A stretch of 64,000 nt of DNA from Climacium dendroides (Eukaryota > Streptophyta > Bryopsida > Hypnales > Climaciaceae), in NCBI GenBank assembly GCA_950106755.1, contig OX467091.1, forward strand, positions 15,021,538 to 15,085,537. The letters are read 5' to 3'. How positions within the stretch are numbered: position 1 is the stretch's first letter; each line of letters opens with the position of its first letter. The notes under the pieces were generated by a model. That model searched no databases, was not told where the DNA came from, and was given only the letters and a program-made list of their open reading frames with translations. A program made the translations under genes and the position numbers. This document shows, piece by piece, positions 36,101 to 47,918 of this stretch.

Positions 36101-38154
36101 TTTAATTAAGAATAGAACAAAACAAAAGTGATACTAAATTCAATCAAACATGAGTTTTGGTGCTCTAGGAAGTTTGGTCATGAATATCTCCCAAACCCCG
36201 GTTTTTCGTCTTGCCTTATACACTGTTTACAAATGACTCTCTTGATTTGACAAAATTATTATACCTTGATTTTAAAAACAATACATAGGAGGTGATTAGG
36301 GAAGAAGGACCTCCTTCATTGACTTTTGGCTAAGAAAATTGATTTTCTAACAATTTTATCAAAGACAATTTTTTTTAAATGATTGATTTTCATCTTGAGA
36401 AATTCAAACACTCATTACACATATTTTAAAAAGAATAAATTGGAAGTAATATTCAAAGATGAAATTCTCAATTAATCTAGCAAAGGGCTCTATTTTGAAT
36501 ACAAAAGTCCCTTGAAAAGATTTAAAATATATATTATGGAAATATTTAGAAATATATTATCCATTTTGAATGCATTGCTTGATTAAGTGTGTATATTCAT
36601 CCAAAGGCTTTTGCTTTTGGATTAATTTATCAATGATTGGATTAGTGTATCATATCTATATTGTACAAAATTGTAGTCGATACATTAGAATGCAAACATG
36701 GTGCAATTGGCCCCCAACAGTAGGGCCAAATTGAATTGGATAAAGGGCCATTTTCAATATGCATAAGGTAGGGACTCCCAAATGCATCACTAATCCAAAA
36801 ATGTCATATTTACTAGATGCATATTCAATCAATCAATATCTACTTCCACTGAATTTTAGAACCTCTACCCAAAGAAGTTTGAGCCTTTACAACTTTTGCA
36901 TGGAGTATCCAAGCAAAACATTTTGGGTATATTCAAATCCTCTTTTAGTTGCCAACAAAGAATACAAAAAAATTGACAAGTCTAGTAATTATAACTATAA
37001 TCTGACAAAAAAAAAGTAGAAGTCCTTACTTTACTTTATATGCAATAATAGTGTTACTTGCCCTACCTTTTGAGGTTCATTGTTATTGTAAGATCCAAGA
37101 TGAACAAAGCCCTCAATTAATGCCATTTTTATTTAAAAGTTCTCTCTCTTTTTTGTATATACATTGTGTTTTTTATGTGCAATTTTTCACTTGTTGGCTA
37201 CAACCAAAAGACATTGGCTATTTTTTGTAAAAAAAATTCATTTTTTTCAATCACTTGAATAGCCAAATTACTATTGTTTTTCAAGGCCTATAGCCCAATC
37301 TTATCTAGGTAACACCTAGTTTGATATAGATATCACCAAGTATCACCCAAATATTAGCCAAATATCATTCAAGCATCACATCTTTTTCTACCTTAAGTTA
37401 GATTGTTTGTTTTGTTTTGTTTGTTATTTATGGTGAAATCTCTTGGACCGTGCATAACTTGTGTACGTTATTCATACCTTCAGAAAGCCCTCAATGAAGA
37501 GGGGTGTACAAACTTTGTTTTGTGATGTTGAGACCTATGTTGGTGTGAAAGATATTGAATTTTGAAGTTTTAAAATTTAAAAAAATTAAAAATTATGTTT
37601 TTTTAAATTTTAATTGTAGCAACAATATAAAACACATTGGTGAGTTTTAAAGAAATAATTGGCTCTTTCTCTAAAATAATGCAAAAGTCACTGCTTGTAT
37701 AAATCAAGTCCACTGACCATAAGGTATGTGCACCCTAATGTAACAGGAGTCTTTTATTGATACCTTAATTAATCCCTAAATTAAATTAATCCCTAAATAG
37801 GTGAATTCAATGCTGACAGGTGAGTTTCCATGAATGTGTTATAGTGATGGGGATGGATTTTGCATTGGCCAATACAACAAGCAAATACAAGCTTAGGGTC
37901 TATTGCTTTTGGATGTTTCTGAGTCCACTTTTTGTGTTAGTCTATTATCCGCAATAAATGCATCTAACACTTGTTTTACAAATTTGTATTATGGTCATAC
38001 AAGCTTGAAAAAATACGAAACCAATTTTGTTGGTTTCCTAAACTATTTCCTAACAAGTACACATTATTTTATTCTATACCTACTTTCAAGATCTATAAAT
38101 CTTGAATAAGTGTCACAATTAGGTGCTTCTATCTTACCTTACCAGTGGATACTG
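33106..38154. other. AT-rich spacer, no gene seen
   Basis: This is 5 kb of AT-rich sequence. Short open frames (33855-34091, 36759-37019, 37903-38109) have no recognisable product, no exon-like composition and no splice partners. No clear terminal inverted repeats were found in it. Confidence 0.5.
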
Positions 38155-38400
38155 ACCCTTTTTTTTGGCACCATGGGACTAGATTGCACCATTTCAAAAT
38201 AAATTTCTATTTTTTACTAGAAAAAGCATTCTTTTTTGGACTAAAAGTTTCTCATTTTCTATAAAAAATGTGGATGAAGTTGCCAAATTTGGATGAAAAA
38301 ATACATATTATTGAAAAATATTTTTAATCCTAAATATGGATGAATGTAGAAATACAATGCTTTTAGGGATCACCATTTGGCACTTTCTCAAAAAGTGAAA
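38155..38400. repeat. Second copy of the 5.5-kb dispersed repeat
   Basis: Contains GACCCTTTTTTTTGGCACCA, GTGGATGAAGTTGCCAAA, ATATGGATGAATGTAG and CACCATTTGGCACTTTCTC in the same order as their counterparts at 5495-5735. Divergence is high. Confidence 0.4.
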
Positions 38401-38432
38401 AAAAGAGTTGGTGGATACCATTACCTGAACTA

Positions 38433-38861
38433 TAAGGTAGAAACACCCAATTCCGTTTTGTACCTAATCCTTGTTCCATAGAGTGCCCTTAAAGTGTCCC
38501 TAAAGTTCCATTAATGTACCTTATTACACATGTTTAACTTTGATTTGCTGACACACTTGAAGGACACATACTGAACTTTGATTTGCTGACACACTTGAAG
38601 GACACATACTGAACTTTGATTTGTTTGAATTTTGCGCAATTCAAGTTTTAGGTGCACCTATGGGACAGTTCCAATTCCAGTAGTCTAGAGACCCGCCACT
38701 TTGAAAAATCATAAAAATTACATATCACATCGAAAAAATCTAATTTTTTTTAATATACATGATTTTCTCTTGCTAATACTACAAAAATATTATTTTTAGA
38801 AAAATATGCCTCTAACTATGCTGAATTGCTTAAAGTAATGATTTTGGGTGTTTCTATCTTA
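38433..38861 (+). mobile_element. MITE copy, GTAGAAACACCC family
   Basis: The 429-bp element is bounded by TAAGGTAGAAACACCCAA and TTTGGGTGTTTCTATCTTA. It is an inverted relative of 6653-7047. It contains a private direct duplication of about 38 bp (ACTTTGATTTGCTGACACAC and following bases, repeated near 38535-38615). Its start TAAGGTA is shared with the elements at 55581 and 60777. Confidence 0.8.
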
Positions 38862-38878
38862 AGACTTGTCCATCTTCC

Positions 38879-39096
38879 TACACTAAATAGTGAAATTAGG
38901 TTGCCTCGTGACTCACCACTTGTCGAGATGGAAGCACAAGCAATTCTCAAAACCCGAGTCATAAACCAGTGCACCAACCCATGCAACACACATGGTTCCT
39001 ACATTATTGCATCCATCTACACTAACTGTACATATTTATATAGTGTGGAATGTCGAGAATTTAGTGTTGGGCAACCTAATTTCACTATTTAGTGTA
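38879..39096. mobile_element. 218-bp MITE just upstream of the UPF0114 gene
   Basis: The ends are TACACTAAATAGTGAAATTA (continuing GGTTGCC) and the exact complement ending CACTATTTAGTGTA, about 27 bp of near-perfect inverted repeat. It lies 17 bp after the preceding MITE and about 0.8 kb before the UPF0114 start codon, so it may sit in the promoter region. Confidence 0.85.
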
Positions 39097-39878
39097 GTTA
39101 TTTTTGCACGTGGGGTCAACAGAACACGAGTGGCCTGCTCCACTTCCCAACATCTAAGTTTCTGGAGTTTGCGGAAGTTTTCTGTGCCCAGGTGAAGAAC
39201 TGAAGATGGCCCACTGTTGCAAAAAGGTAAGAGAATTAAAGCAACCAATGCAAGTACTCCTATCACGCCCTGCAGTAGCGCCGCACTGCACTTGCCGAAC
39301 CGAAAGTCGGACCAAGCACAGCCATCCAGGTCCAACACAGATCGAGCAAACTCTTGTTGCCCGTGCCGGCAGAACAGTACCAACTTCGTGAAGCCATCCA
39401 TCGTGATTGCACTTGAGGGAGTCAGCAATCTCTGGCTAGTTGGAACCAGGTGGCCGCACACAACCCGTTCACAACGGTAGTAGCAGCTGTTGCAGTCTTC
39501 GAATCGAAGAAACGCGGCATTCTGACACCCTTGGTGAGTCGAAAGGTATATGAATTTACCGTACCTTGTGTTCTTTTCTCTCTTGATCGATCACGCTCAA
39601 ACAAGTTTGGAAAATTCTCGTACCCACAATAGCTGGAATGACTGAGTCAAAGTCCATCGATGCAAAGCCTAGCAACCCGGAAATTGTGAATTTCTGGAGA
39701 ATCGAACTCTAGAGAGCGTTGCGAGTCGTTTTGATGCTGGATGGGACCAATCGGTAGTAGTATTTTGCGATTTTGTCTTGGATTGTCTGTCTGTGAGTCT
39801 GGGTTCAAAGCCTGTGTGGCCCTGGCTTGATTAGTGTTTTTTCGAATGCAGCGGGGACGAAGTTTGGGTGTGTGAATT

Positions 39879-42490
39879 ATGGCCATGGAGGCTACAGCAG
39901 GCGTTTCTATGGCGACCGGGAGAATGTTTAAAGTTTTTGCATCCCCTGGGACGACATCAAGTCGAGCTTGCACGTCAACGACCGTGGAGGCTGTTGCAAG
40001 GGGAAGGTTGAATTCTCGGTGTGAAGGAATGGGGTTCCGGTTCCGTAAGTCTCGGCAGGGAGGTTCATTGACCACCAAACGAGGTATCGTTTTTCAAATG
40101 TTTTTATTTTTATTTTGAGGGATTCTCCTAACTTCAGGTTTCCATGTGATGTGATGTGTTCTAAGATGTTCTAGTATGATTGTGTTCCAAGTTTGAAGGA
40201 AGTCTGATTTTTGAATAGGTTTTTTTCTTGAGAGAGTTTGAAACGATTTTGTGAATGTTTTTCCATGGTTTTGTGCCTTTGATTTTCAGGGTTTTTGATG
40301 TATGGCGAGCCGAAGATTTCTGTGAAATCACGCGTGCTTTCGATTCGGGCGCAAGTGGAGAATGTTATGCCTCTTCCCAAGGACAACGGCGTTGCAACGC
40401 TGGAATCGGTGATCGGTGAACCTCCGTCCAAGGGTGACGATCGCCGGGAACGTCTGGAGGCGCTTATTGAGAGGGTGTGTGCACACGCAAACCTCTTTCA
40501 CTATTGCTATGACCTTAGACTCTAAAATGGCATTCTCGAATATCCTTTGCACGTGTGACAGTGTCCGGCTCACATTCAAACTATGTCGTAACTAGTGCAA
40601 AAGTTGGGACTCCATATGGAAAGACTGATTAAGAAGAATTGAGAGTATGGAATTTGCGAACTTTTTGGTGTATGAATGTGAGAAAGTTTTCAGCGCATCT
40701 TTTCTTGTCTTGCCCAGACTGTGATCGGTCTAGTGGCCAGAGTTTGAGCCTTCACTCCACTCCACCCACGGCACGGATATCGTTTTTTGGTTGTGTAGCA
40801 ATTTGTTTTTTGGCTTCATTCATCTTGCATTCACCTATTTTGAGAATCTTACTACTATTCTGATGATAACACTAAATTTTAAACCTATGCTTCTATTATG
40901 CTTCAATAACAGGTAGTGAGTGTAGTTATTAAATGCAAGGTGAAAATGCGGCTTAAGGGCATTACAATGTCGACGTTTCTGTGTCGGTGTATCTTTTGAG
41001 GCGTGTGTTTGTTTGAATTGCAGATGATTTTCAATTGCCGTTTCCTCACTCTCATGGCAGTTGTGGGGTCCTTGGCTGGATCGTTGTTGTGTTTCTTCAA
41101 GGTATGGTGCTTTCATTGGAAACAAGGAGAATCATTTTTTATTTGCTGTCTCTAGTTTGTATCAGGCAAGGTATGAGATTGCAGGAGTAGTATAATCGAA
41201 TTTTCTTGCTTTCTATCCAAAAGTACTTGATGATGCTAACCAAGGTGTTTGGCAATGTAACGGCTGTTTTGCGCAGGGGAGTTTGTTTGTGGCGCAGTCC
41301 TTCGTCGAGTACTTTCAAGCATCATGGCAAGGTCTTGGTACTAGCCAAGTTGTGTTTCTCCTCGTGGAAGCCGTTGGTAGGCACTTCCAACCCTACCCTT
41401 TAACCAACTTTTTTTTTGGTTTAACTTTTGCATATTTTGTTGCTTATAAATTCGTATGTACAACTATTATGAATCTCAATTTCATTACCAAATTGGGTCA
41501 TTGGTCAGAAAGGAAGGTTTTCTTTCAAAAAATGTTCCAAGTATTACTCCGGGTGAATATGAACGAAACATCAGCTTGAAGCGTTATGGTCATCATCCAA
41601 AATTTGGACTTCCGAGTGCGTCGGGGCTATTTATTAAGCTGATTTTCCTTGCTATTCATCTGTTCCAATCCTCATGCTGACTAGTTCAATTCTCTCGGGC
41701 CGCGGGTGTTTTTTGCCAGATGTTTACTTGATGGGGACTGTGATGCTCATATTTGGGATGGGTCTGTACGAGCTCTTTGTGAGTGCGCTCGAGGTGGGCA
41801 CTGGTGAAAAAAATGTTCAGAGTCCCGTATGCGGCTCCAATCTGTTTGGCCTTTTCCGTATGCGGGTAATGCGACCATACTATTCTTTAGCCACCTTTCC
41901 TATTTTCAAATGCTAAATAATTTGTTGTTGTGCTAACAGAGTACCATTCTTACTTGGTTCTAAGTTACAGTCATATGTAATCATGTGCAGCTATGCTTAC
42001 ATCATATTCGTTTTTCATATCCCATAAACTTCTTATAAGTTGTTGTCGGATCCTTATTTAAAATATGGGAAGAATGCGCATCACAGATGCCGAAGACATA
42101 GCATGATATTTTAATGTGTTGACCACAGGCTTCCCTAAGAATTTTATGGACTCAATAACATGAAACTAAAGCCTTGTAATTTTTACAGAAATGGACTCCG
42201 GCTTTCCATGTCTTTAATCCAATTTTCATTGTGGTTCTTTCTTTCGTTTCTTTCTTCCTACGCAGGAGCGACCCAAGTGGCTCGAAATCCGGTCGCTGGA
42301 CGAGTTGAAAACGAAGCTGGGGCATGTCATCGTGATGATTTTGCTGGTTGGAATGTTTGAGAAGAGTAAGAAGGTGCCGATCAACAGCGGGCTTGATCTC
42401 CTGTGCTTCTCAGCTTCCATTCTCCTCTCCTCGGGTTGCCTCTTCCTCCTAGCTCAGCTTCATAGCAGCAGCCCCGGTCAAAAGCACTAA
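39879..42490 (+). CDS. UPF0114 (YqhA-like) family plastid membrane protein, 6 exons
   Basis: Exons: 39879-40083, 40290-40474, 41024-41101, 41277-41376, 41720-41865, 42266-42490. All have GT-AG junctions and matching phases, giving 312 residues. Residues 1 to about 70 are Ser/Thr/Arg-rich with few acidic residues, typical of a chloroplast transit peptide. Hydrophobic segments lie near 133-152 (FLTLMAVVGSLAGSLLCFF), 181-212, 258-270 and 282-303. The sequence RPKWLEIRSLDELKTKLG before the third segment is the hallmark block of UPF0114/YqhA proteins. Known: bacterial YqhA-type proteins are small integral membrane proteins of poorly defined function, and plant members carry an N-terminal extension. 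Plastid location is inference from the leader. The start is the first ATG of the leader; the second, two codons on, is equally possible. Confidence 0.85.
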
Positions 42491-43811
42491 CTTAATTTGT
42501 CGACGTAATGCCGCTCGAGTCCCGTGTCAGGTGGATCACTGTCTAATTGGAAAATTCAAAAGAGGGTGAAGTTATAAATCCATAATCTTGTCCTCTTTCT
42601 AACTAAGATTATGTTAGCCCTAAACTACAGATTTGAATATTTGTGATTGAAGTTGTTACACTAAGTAGGTGTTATGACCGATTATGCAGTGGTTCCAGTA
42701 GCCGGCACTGGATTGTTTTTTTTATTGAAAGATTGAAAGATTTGCTTTTTGTAGGCTATCTTGTTGAAAGAGCAGAACTCCTTCCAATCCCCACCTATTT
42801 GATCTCCCCTTTTTTGAACATGTAATATATACTCGCCCTTTTATTTGTGTAATTTTTAACAAATTTGTGACTGATTGTCAAAGTTTTTCTGGCCAAATTT
42901 CTGCAAATTTCTGCAATCCACTCATTTGGGGATACTATCTCTTATGTTGTTGTTGCTCCAATTGCTGTGAAACTTGTTGCGAGTTTGTTCTAAGCTTTTC
43001 ATTCTTATGGACTGGTAGTACATTGAGCATGATTGTTGCTTGACCGCTTGCTTAGAAATTTGTTCGAAGCTTTCATTTCGTATATTCGCAAAATAATTAT
43101 TGCCCCAATTGCTTTGAAATTGGTTCAGTTTGTTTGAAGCTTTCATTCATTCTTATGCCCACAATTTGAATTCACATGGACTGTCTATGTGGATCTTAAA
43201 ATATGCTACAGACTCCATTTTGAGCCCATTCATTTTGACAATTCATAGTCAGTTTAATCATGGAATCGGAATAGAATCTTATGAATTGGTGCTTAGTTGA
43301 TTCTCCTTCTTGTTAAGGTAACTAGTAATTGCACCTAAAATCGACCTCTACATTTTCTTGTCTAAAATGTACAATACTCTCAGTGTTCATGAGAGTTTAG
43401 GGTTGATTGAAGAAACCTCTATTTTCAGCACTTTGAAAATCCATAATTCATTCATATGGTGTCCGAAAAGTGCATTTTGAAAAAAATCTAAAATCCACTT
43501 TCGACTACCAGTATGACCCCCCAAAAAATCTTTAAAAAAAAATCTTTTTCAATATAAATATTGGGAACCATGCTGAATTGCTTATTGGGGAATATTCCCA
43601 TATCTGCTCTTCCTGCACCCCTCCTCTCATAGGCCAAGAATATTACGCACACCCTGCGCACAAGCTCACCTGGAAGACCACCACGTGCCACCCTGCCATT
43701 GCTCCGCAATCCGCCCCGCAAGGCTCCACACTATCCACATATAAATTTCCAGATCTTGCATTTGCGTCCATTTCCACGAGAATTCGATTGCAATTGCGAC
43801 CGAATTTGAGC
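42491..43811. other. Intergenic region between two plus-strand genes
   Basis: Should contain the UPF0114 3' UTR and the promoter of the next gene. Around 42950-43150 short words (TTGTTCTAAGC, TTCGAAGCTTTCATT, TTTGAAGCTTTCATT, CCAATTGCT) recur irregularly. No further coding potential is recognised. Confidence 0.45.
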
Positions 43812-46091
43812 ATGACGACGTCTATAGCCACTTCGCTCCCTTGCGCGCATGGAATCACGATCACGACCTCCAGAAAATCTCACGCCCCTGCATTGGAGGT
43901 GCGGGCGGGAGGTTTGAAAACGGGCGGGTTGAGAGGCGTGGGGTTTGAAAATGGGCGGGGCAGCAGCATCAGTAGTTGTTGGGCAAGAAGCGGGGCGTTT
44001 CATAGCCGGATCCTGGGACACAGAAGGGCTGTTGCGGTGCGAAGGCGGACGAAGATTGTGGCGGAGGGGGAGAAGAAGGACGTTTTCGGAGGTTTTATTC
44101 TGGCTATGGGCGTGAAATTGAATTTGATTCTGCGGTGAATTAAGCTGTGTGTTCGCAATTGTTGGGTCTGGGGTGGTCGAGTTGGTTTGTAGCAGTGGAG
44201 TGTTAGGCGTGTTCGATGTTTGTAATTGGGTTTCTATTTGTGACTAGAATGGTCGGATTTTAGAATAGTGTTGTTAGCAAGTTGAAGAGGATTCGGACGC
44301 ACCAGAGAATGCGTGATTTGGATAACATATGCGAAATTGATGAGGTTTCGAAGTCTTATTGGTAGTTGACCTAAAGTCGACATGTGTTCTGATGGTGCAT
44401 TCTCATCAACTGATTGTGCAAGACTTTGCGGTGCCACTGAATTTTGATTTGCGGAGAATGAAGTTGTGTGTTCGCAATTGCTGTGTCCGGGGTGGTTGAG
44501 CTGGTTTGTAGCAGTAGAGTGTTAGGCATGTGTAGGACGTTTGCAATTGCGTTTCTCTTGTTTCTAGTATGGTCGGATTTTAAAATAGTGTTGTTAGCAA
44601 TTTGAAGAGGATTCTGAAGCACCAGAGAATGCATTATTTGGATAGCATATGCGAAAATGATGAGGTTTCAAAGTAAATCGACGATGGTGTACATTCTCAT
44701 CAACATCTACTGATTGTGCTAGATTGGGGGTGTCACATTTAGGTAGGAGTGACTATTAAGTACCTTGACCTTTGAAGAAATTGCATAGTCATTTGGCCTC
44801 CAAGACTCTTAGTTCGTTGTATTCACTATTGAGCAACAACCCCCGGAGAACTTTGGTTTTGCAGAATTTGTGAGGTGTTGATTCGATCGTTGCAATTTTT
44901 GAACTGAAATCTATCAGGAGAGGACGGTATTGGGAATGTAGCGTTTTGATAATTGGTTTACCGCATTGTGGTGCTCGTCTGGTCTACCTATTGTAGTGTA
45001 TCTGACGTCGCCTTGAGAAATCTTAACTTGTCCTTGATGTGACCTTTTGCAGCGGCAGGCTTCATTGTGAAGGCTGGCAAGAATGCCTTGGATGCAGGCA
45101 CTGACCTCGTTCCTGTACGTCTATCTTGACTTGAGCATAAGGAGCATCTGAAATTGTTCTGTGTTGTTGGGTGTAAATTTAAGAATAGAATTGCCTGCAT
45201 GTGCAGGATGAACTTGGGTTAGAAGGTGATCCTGGTGAGCAAATATCTGTCGGCGTTGTATATCTCATAACTGCAATTGAGAGTATTTGTTGATTCTTGC
45301 AGGATACCATACCTAGAAATGTTGCGCGTATTATTGTTGGAATTGTGGGCGTGTCAGTGATAACATATACTTTGCGGGCTCTCTTCTCGACAGCTCTCTT
45401 CATTTTGGTAAGAGTCTCATCAGTGAATACGACTTGCTTAACAATTGTGCGACTGATCGATTGATGCGTTGGTATTCTCAACTCAAATCATCATCCTAAA
45501 GTGAAGTTGTATCCATGACAATGAACTCTTTTGTGAAGGTTTTTCGACGAATGATCCATTTCCTGAGGGCAGTTTCGCCAGTTCACTACAACTGCTGTCG
45601 AGAGATTTGTTTTGTTTGTGATTGCATTGGAGTCTATCAAATGAGATCAATGCTTTATAAGTAAACTGCTCCCGTTACAACCTCTCAGCCCTTATTGCTC
45701 TAGAGTCAACCATCCTATGGAAATAATTCCCAACACTTGCTCTGAGATGTGAGAGAGCCGCCTCGTCTTTGACATTGTGTTAATCATCCACTTTGAGGAC
45801 TCGACCTTGAATTTGAAGGATTTATTTAGGATTCTTCTTTTAGTATACCTGTGACAGTATGACATTCCTTGTGGTGGTTACAGAAAAGCCTTGGGTTGAT
45901 CAATGAGCACAGGCTTACTAACTGATGGCTTGAACCTGAAACAGGCGATTGCAGGATTCAGTTACTTGGCCTACATTTACTTGAACAAGGGCAGTGACTC
46001 GGGTACTGGCGGAGGTGGAGGCGGCGGCTCCTCCCGTAGCCCCGATGATTCACTCGAAGAAGCCCGTCGTATTATGGATAAATACAAATAA
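43812..46091 (+). CDS. Small plastid-type membrane protein of unknown function, 4 exons
   Basis: Exons: 43812-44091, 45053-45114, 45303-45407, 45945-46091, joining in frame to 197 residues. The first 93 residues begin MTTSIATSLPCAHG and are Ser/Thr/Arg-rich, like a chloroplast transit peptide. The conserved-looking core reads GTDLVP, then IPRNVARIIVG, then two hydrophobic stretches (about 122-161). A run of seven glycines in a Gly/Ser linker (about 165-176) and a C-terminal helix SLEEARRIMDKYK follow. I recall similar C-termini in uncharacterised plant chloroplast membrane proteins, but cannot assign a family. The frame is open upstream to 43578, so an earlier start is possible; I chose the ATG that begins the leader-like stretch. 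Intron 1 contains an internal duplication. A 28-nt alternative exon may lie in intron 2. Confidence 0.7.
44126..44672. repeat. Imperfect 230-bp direct duplication within intron 1
   Basis: 44126-44356 and 44450-44672 are direct copies. Shared blocks include GTGTGTTCGCAATTG, GGGGTGGT, GGTTTGTAGCAGT, GGAGTGTTAGGC-like sequence, AGTGTTGTTAGCAA and TTGAAGAGGATTC. About 90 bp separates the copies. Mismatches are scattered, so the duplication is not very recent. Confidence 0.85.
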
Positions 46092-47640
46092 GTTCTCTTT
46101 ATGGAACCATCTCTGTCCAGTCTAAAGCGCTTGGTCGCAGTTGAGATTCTCATTTGAAATAGCTCTAGTAGCGGTCTTTGTATAAAATGCATGAGGTATT
46201 GTATTTTAAATGAGCAGGAGGTATTCTTCAATGAGAAAATCATTGACAATTGCCTGGAGGGTTAACCGTGCTGTGAATTTTAGCATGGTGATCTTCCAGT
46301 TCTGTAATACTCCTGAAACAATGCAAGCTTTCTTACCCCTTGTGTGCAATTCTGTTGGACGCTCTGTTCGCCTGCAAGAAAATGCGCTAGATTTTGTTCA
46401 AGTTCCTCCAATAACCCGTAAGGTGGGCACCTCCAAACCGACACTTTTTGCTATTAGACTGGTCAAATTTTCATATTTTGAAAGGAGGTTCCAATGCAGC
46501 AAAGACTACATTGTTTGGATACTGTATGCAAAAGTTACAAAGGGACAAACCTTTTTTTTAATGTTTTAAAATTGTTTCTTCCACATAGGTACATATTGAT
46601 TTTGGAGATGTACATAGGACGATGATGGTAGTTTTAGATAGGGTGCAATTTTTTGGGTGCCCATCTATAATAATGACTATGGTGTTGGGTAGGTCACAAC
46701 AAAGTTGAGATTTATTACTTTAAATTTTTTTTCAATGGATGTATCTTGTTGCTAGATTTTTATTGTATGAATTTGTGCATAATTTGATTAAGTACTTGAT
46801 TTGACTACTTTAGTTTGAGTAGTTGTAAACTTAGGAGGTGAAATATGTTTTTGGTCTCAACATGGGTAAGCTAAGAAATATTATATTCTAACTTCAACTT
46901 TGGAGTTGCTTTATGCCTTCATGGAGACAAGGGCCATTTTTTCAATGTCCATTGGCTAAGAGGTTATGGCAACAAAAAAATTTGAAGCCATCATTACTAA
47001 AGCTTCATAACTTTGAAGCCCTAGTGTTTGAGTTTCATTTGCCCTTTATTGTGATTGTCATCCTTAGTACATTAGTTTGATAACTATAGGAATTCTATTG
47101 TTTATATTTATAATATATCTATTCTATTAAATATGTAGTGTCATGACATCAGACACAATTCTTGTCACAAAATTTGTCATGTTTTTATCTTGGAAAAATA
47201 TCATACAATTATTGCAAGCAACATTCATTGAAGTTACACAAGCCTGACCAAAATCCCAAGTGTCCATGAGGGATCTTGGAAACTTTAAGGGTTAAATAAA
47301 CACACTCCTAGTATACAATAATCATAAATTATGATTGGAATCAATCTCTCTCTATCCATACAATCTCATTTTAAAGAATATTCTTTAAAATTCAATTCTA
47401 ATGATTTTTAACTTTGAAAACTCACTTAAAATATTATTCCTATTTATAGCATTTGGACACTTCGGTTTTTGATCAATGAAGTTTTGATTTTTTTTTAAGA
47501 TTAATCCTAAACTGTTGTCGAACAGAAGATAGGAAGATTATTTTTGAAATTTTTGAATCACTAATTAAAACTCCTCCAAAAATACTTGTATTACCTAATT
47601 ATTCTCGTAGAAAATTTTCTCCATTGCTTTATATTAATGA
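46092..47640. other. Intergenic spacer
   Basis: Holds the 3' UTR of the upstream plastid-type gene, then AT-rich spacer from about 46560. Open frames such as 46210-46569 follow the stop codon directly and have no recognisable homology. Confidence 0.45.
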
Positions 47641-47918
47641 ATATTAATGCTCTCCGGCCTGGGCAGCTTCGGGCAGCTCGGAACAAAATTCACGTGCTGC
47701 CCTACACTTCCTCCTGCTCTCGCGGTCCCGCCTTTTGCCCCCTTTCATCTTTGCTCCACCTTTGTTCCTGAACTTCCTTTGTCAACGAGGAGCATCAGCA
47801 TTTAGGGTTTTACAGTCTTGTTTCTCCAGATGTTGTCCAGCAGCTCCACGGCTTCACAGTTTACGAAAGTACATTGAGTGGGAAGTTTTATTGTTAGCGG
47901 GGGAAAAAGTGAGTAACA
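47641..47918 (+). promoter_or_regulatory. SF3A3 promoter/5' UTR with G-box and telo-box
   Basis: The composition becomes GC-richer just upstream of the SF3A3 start. A CACGTG G-box lies at 47691-47696 and a TTTAGGGTTTT telo-box at 47801-47811, with C/T-rich tracts between them. Such a pairing is common for plant housekeeping genes. The transcription start cannot be placed. Confidence 0.4.

Noticed and set aside
33106..37900. LTR retrotransposon
   Set aside because: No long direct repeats, primer-binding site or reverse-transcriptase/integrase frame could be found.
43488..44021. Minus-strand frames overlapping the first plastid-protein exon
   Set aside because: They are antisense shadows of the transit-peptide exon, without independent splice or homology support.
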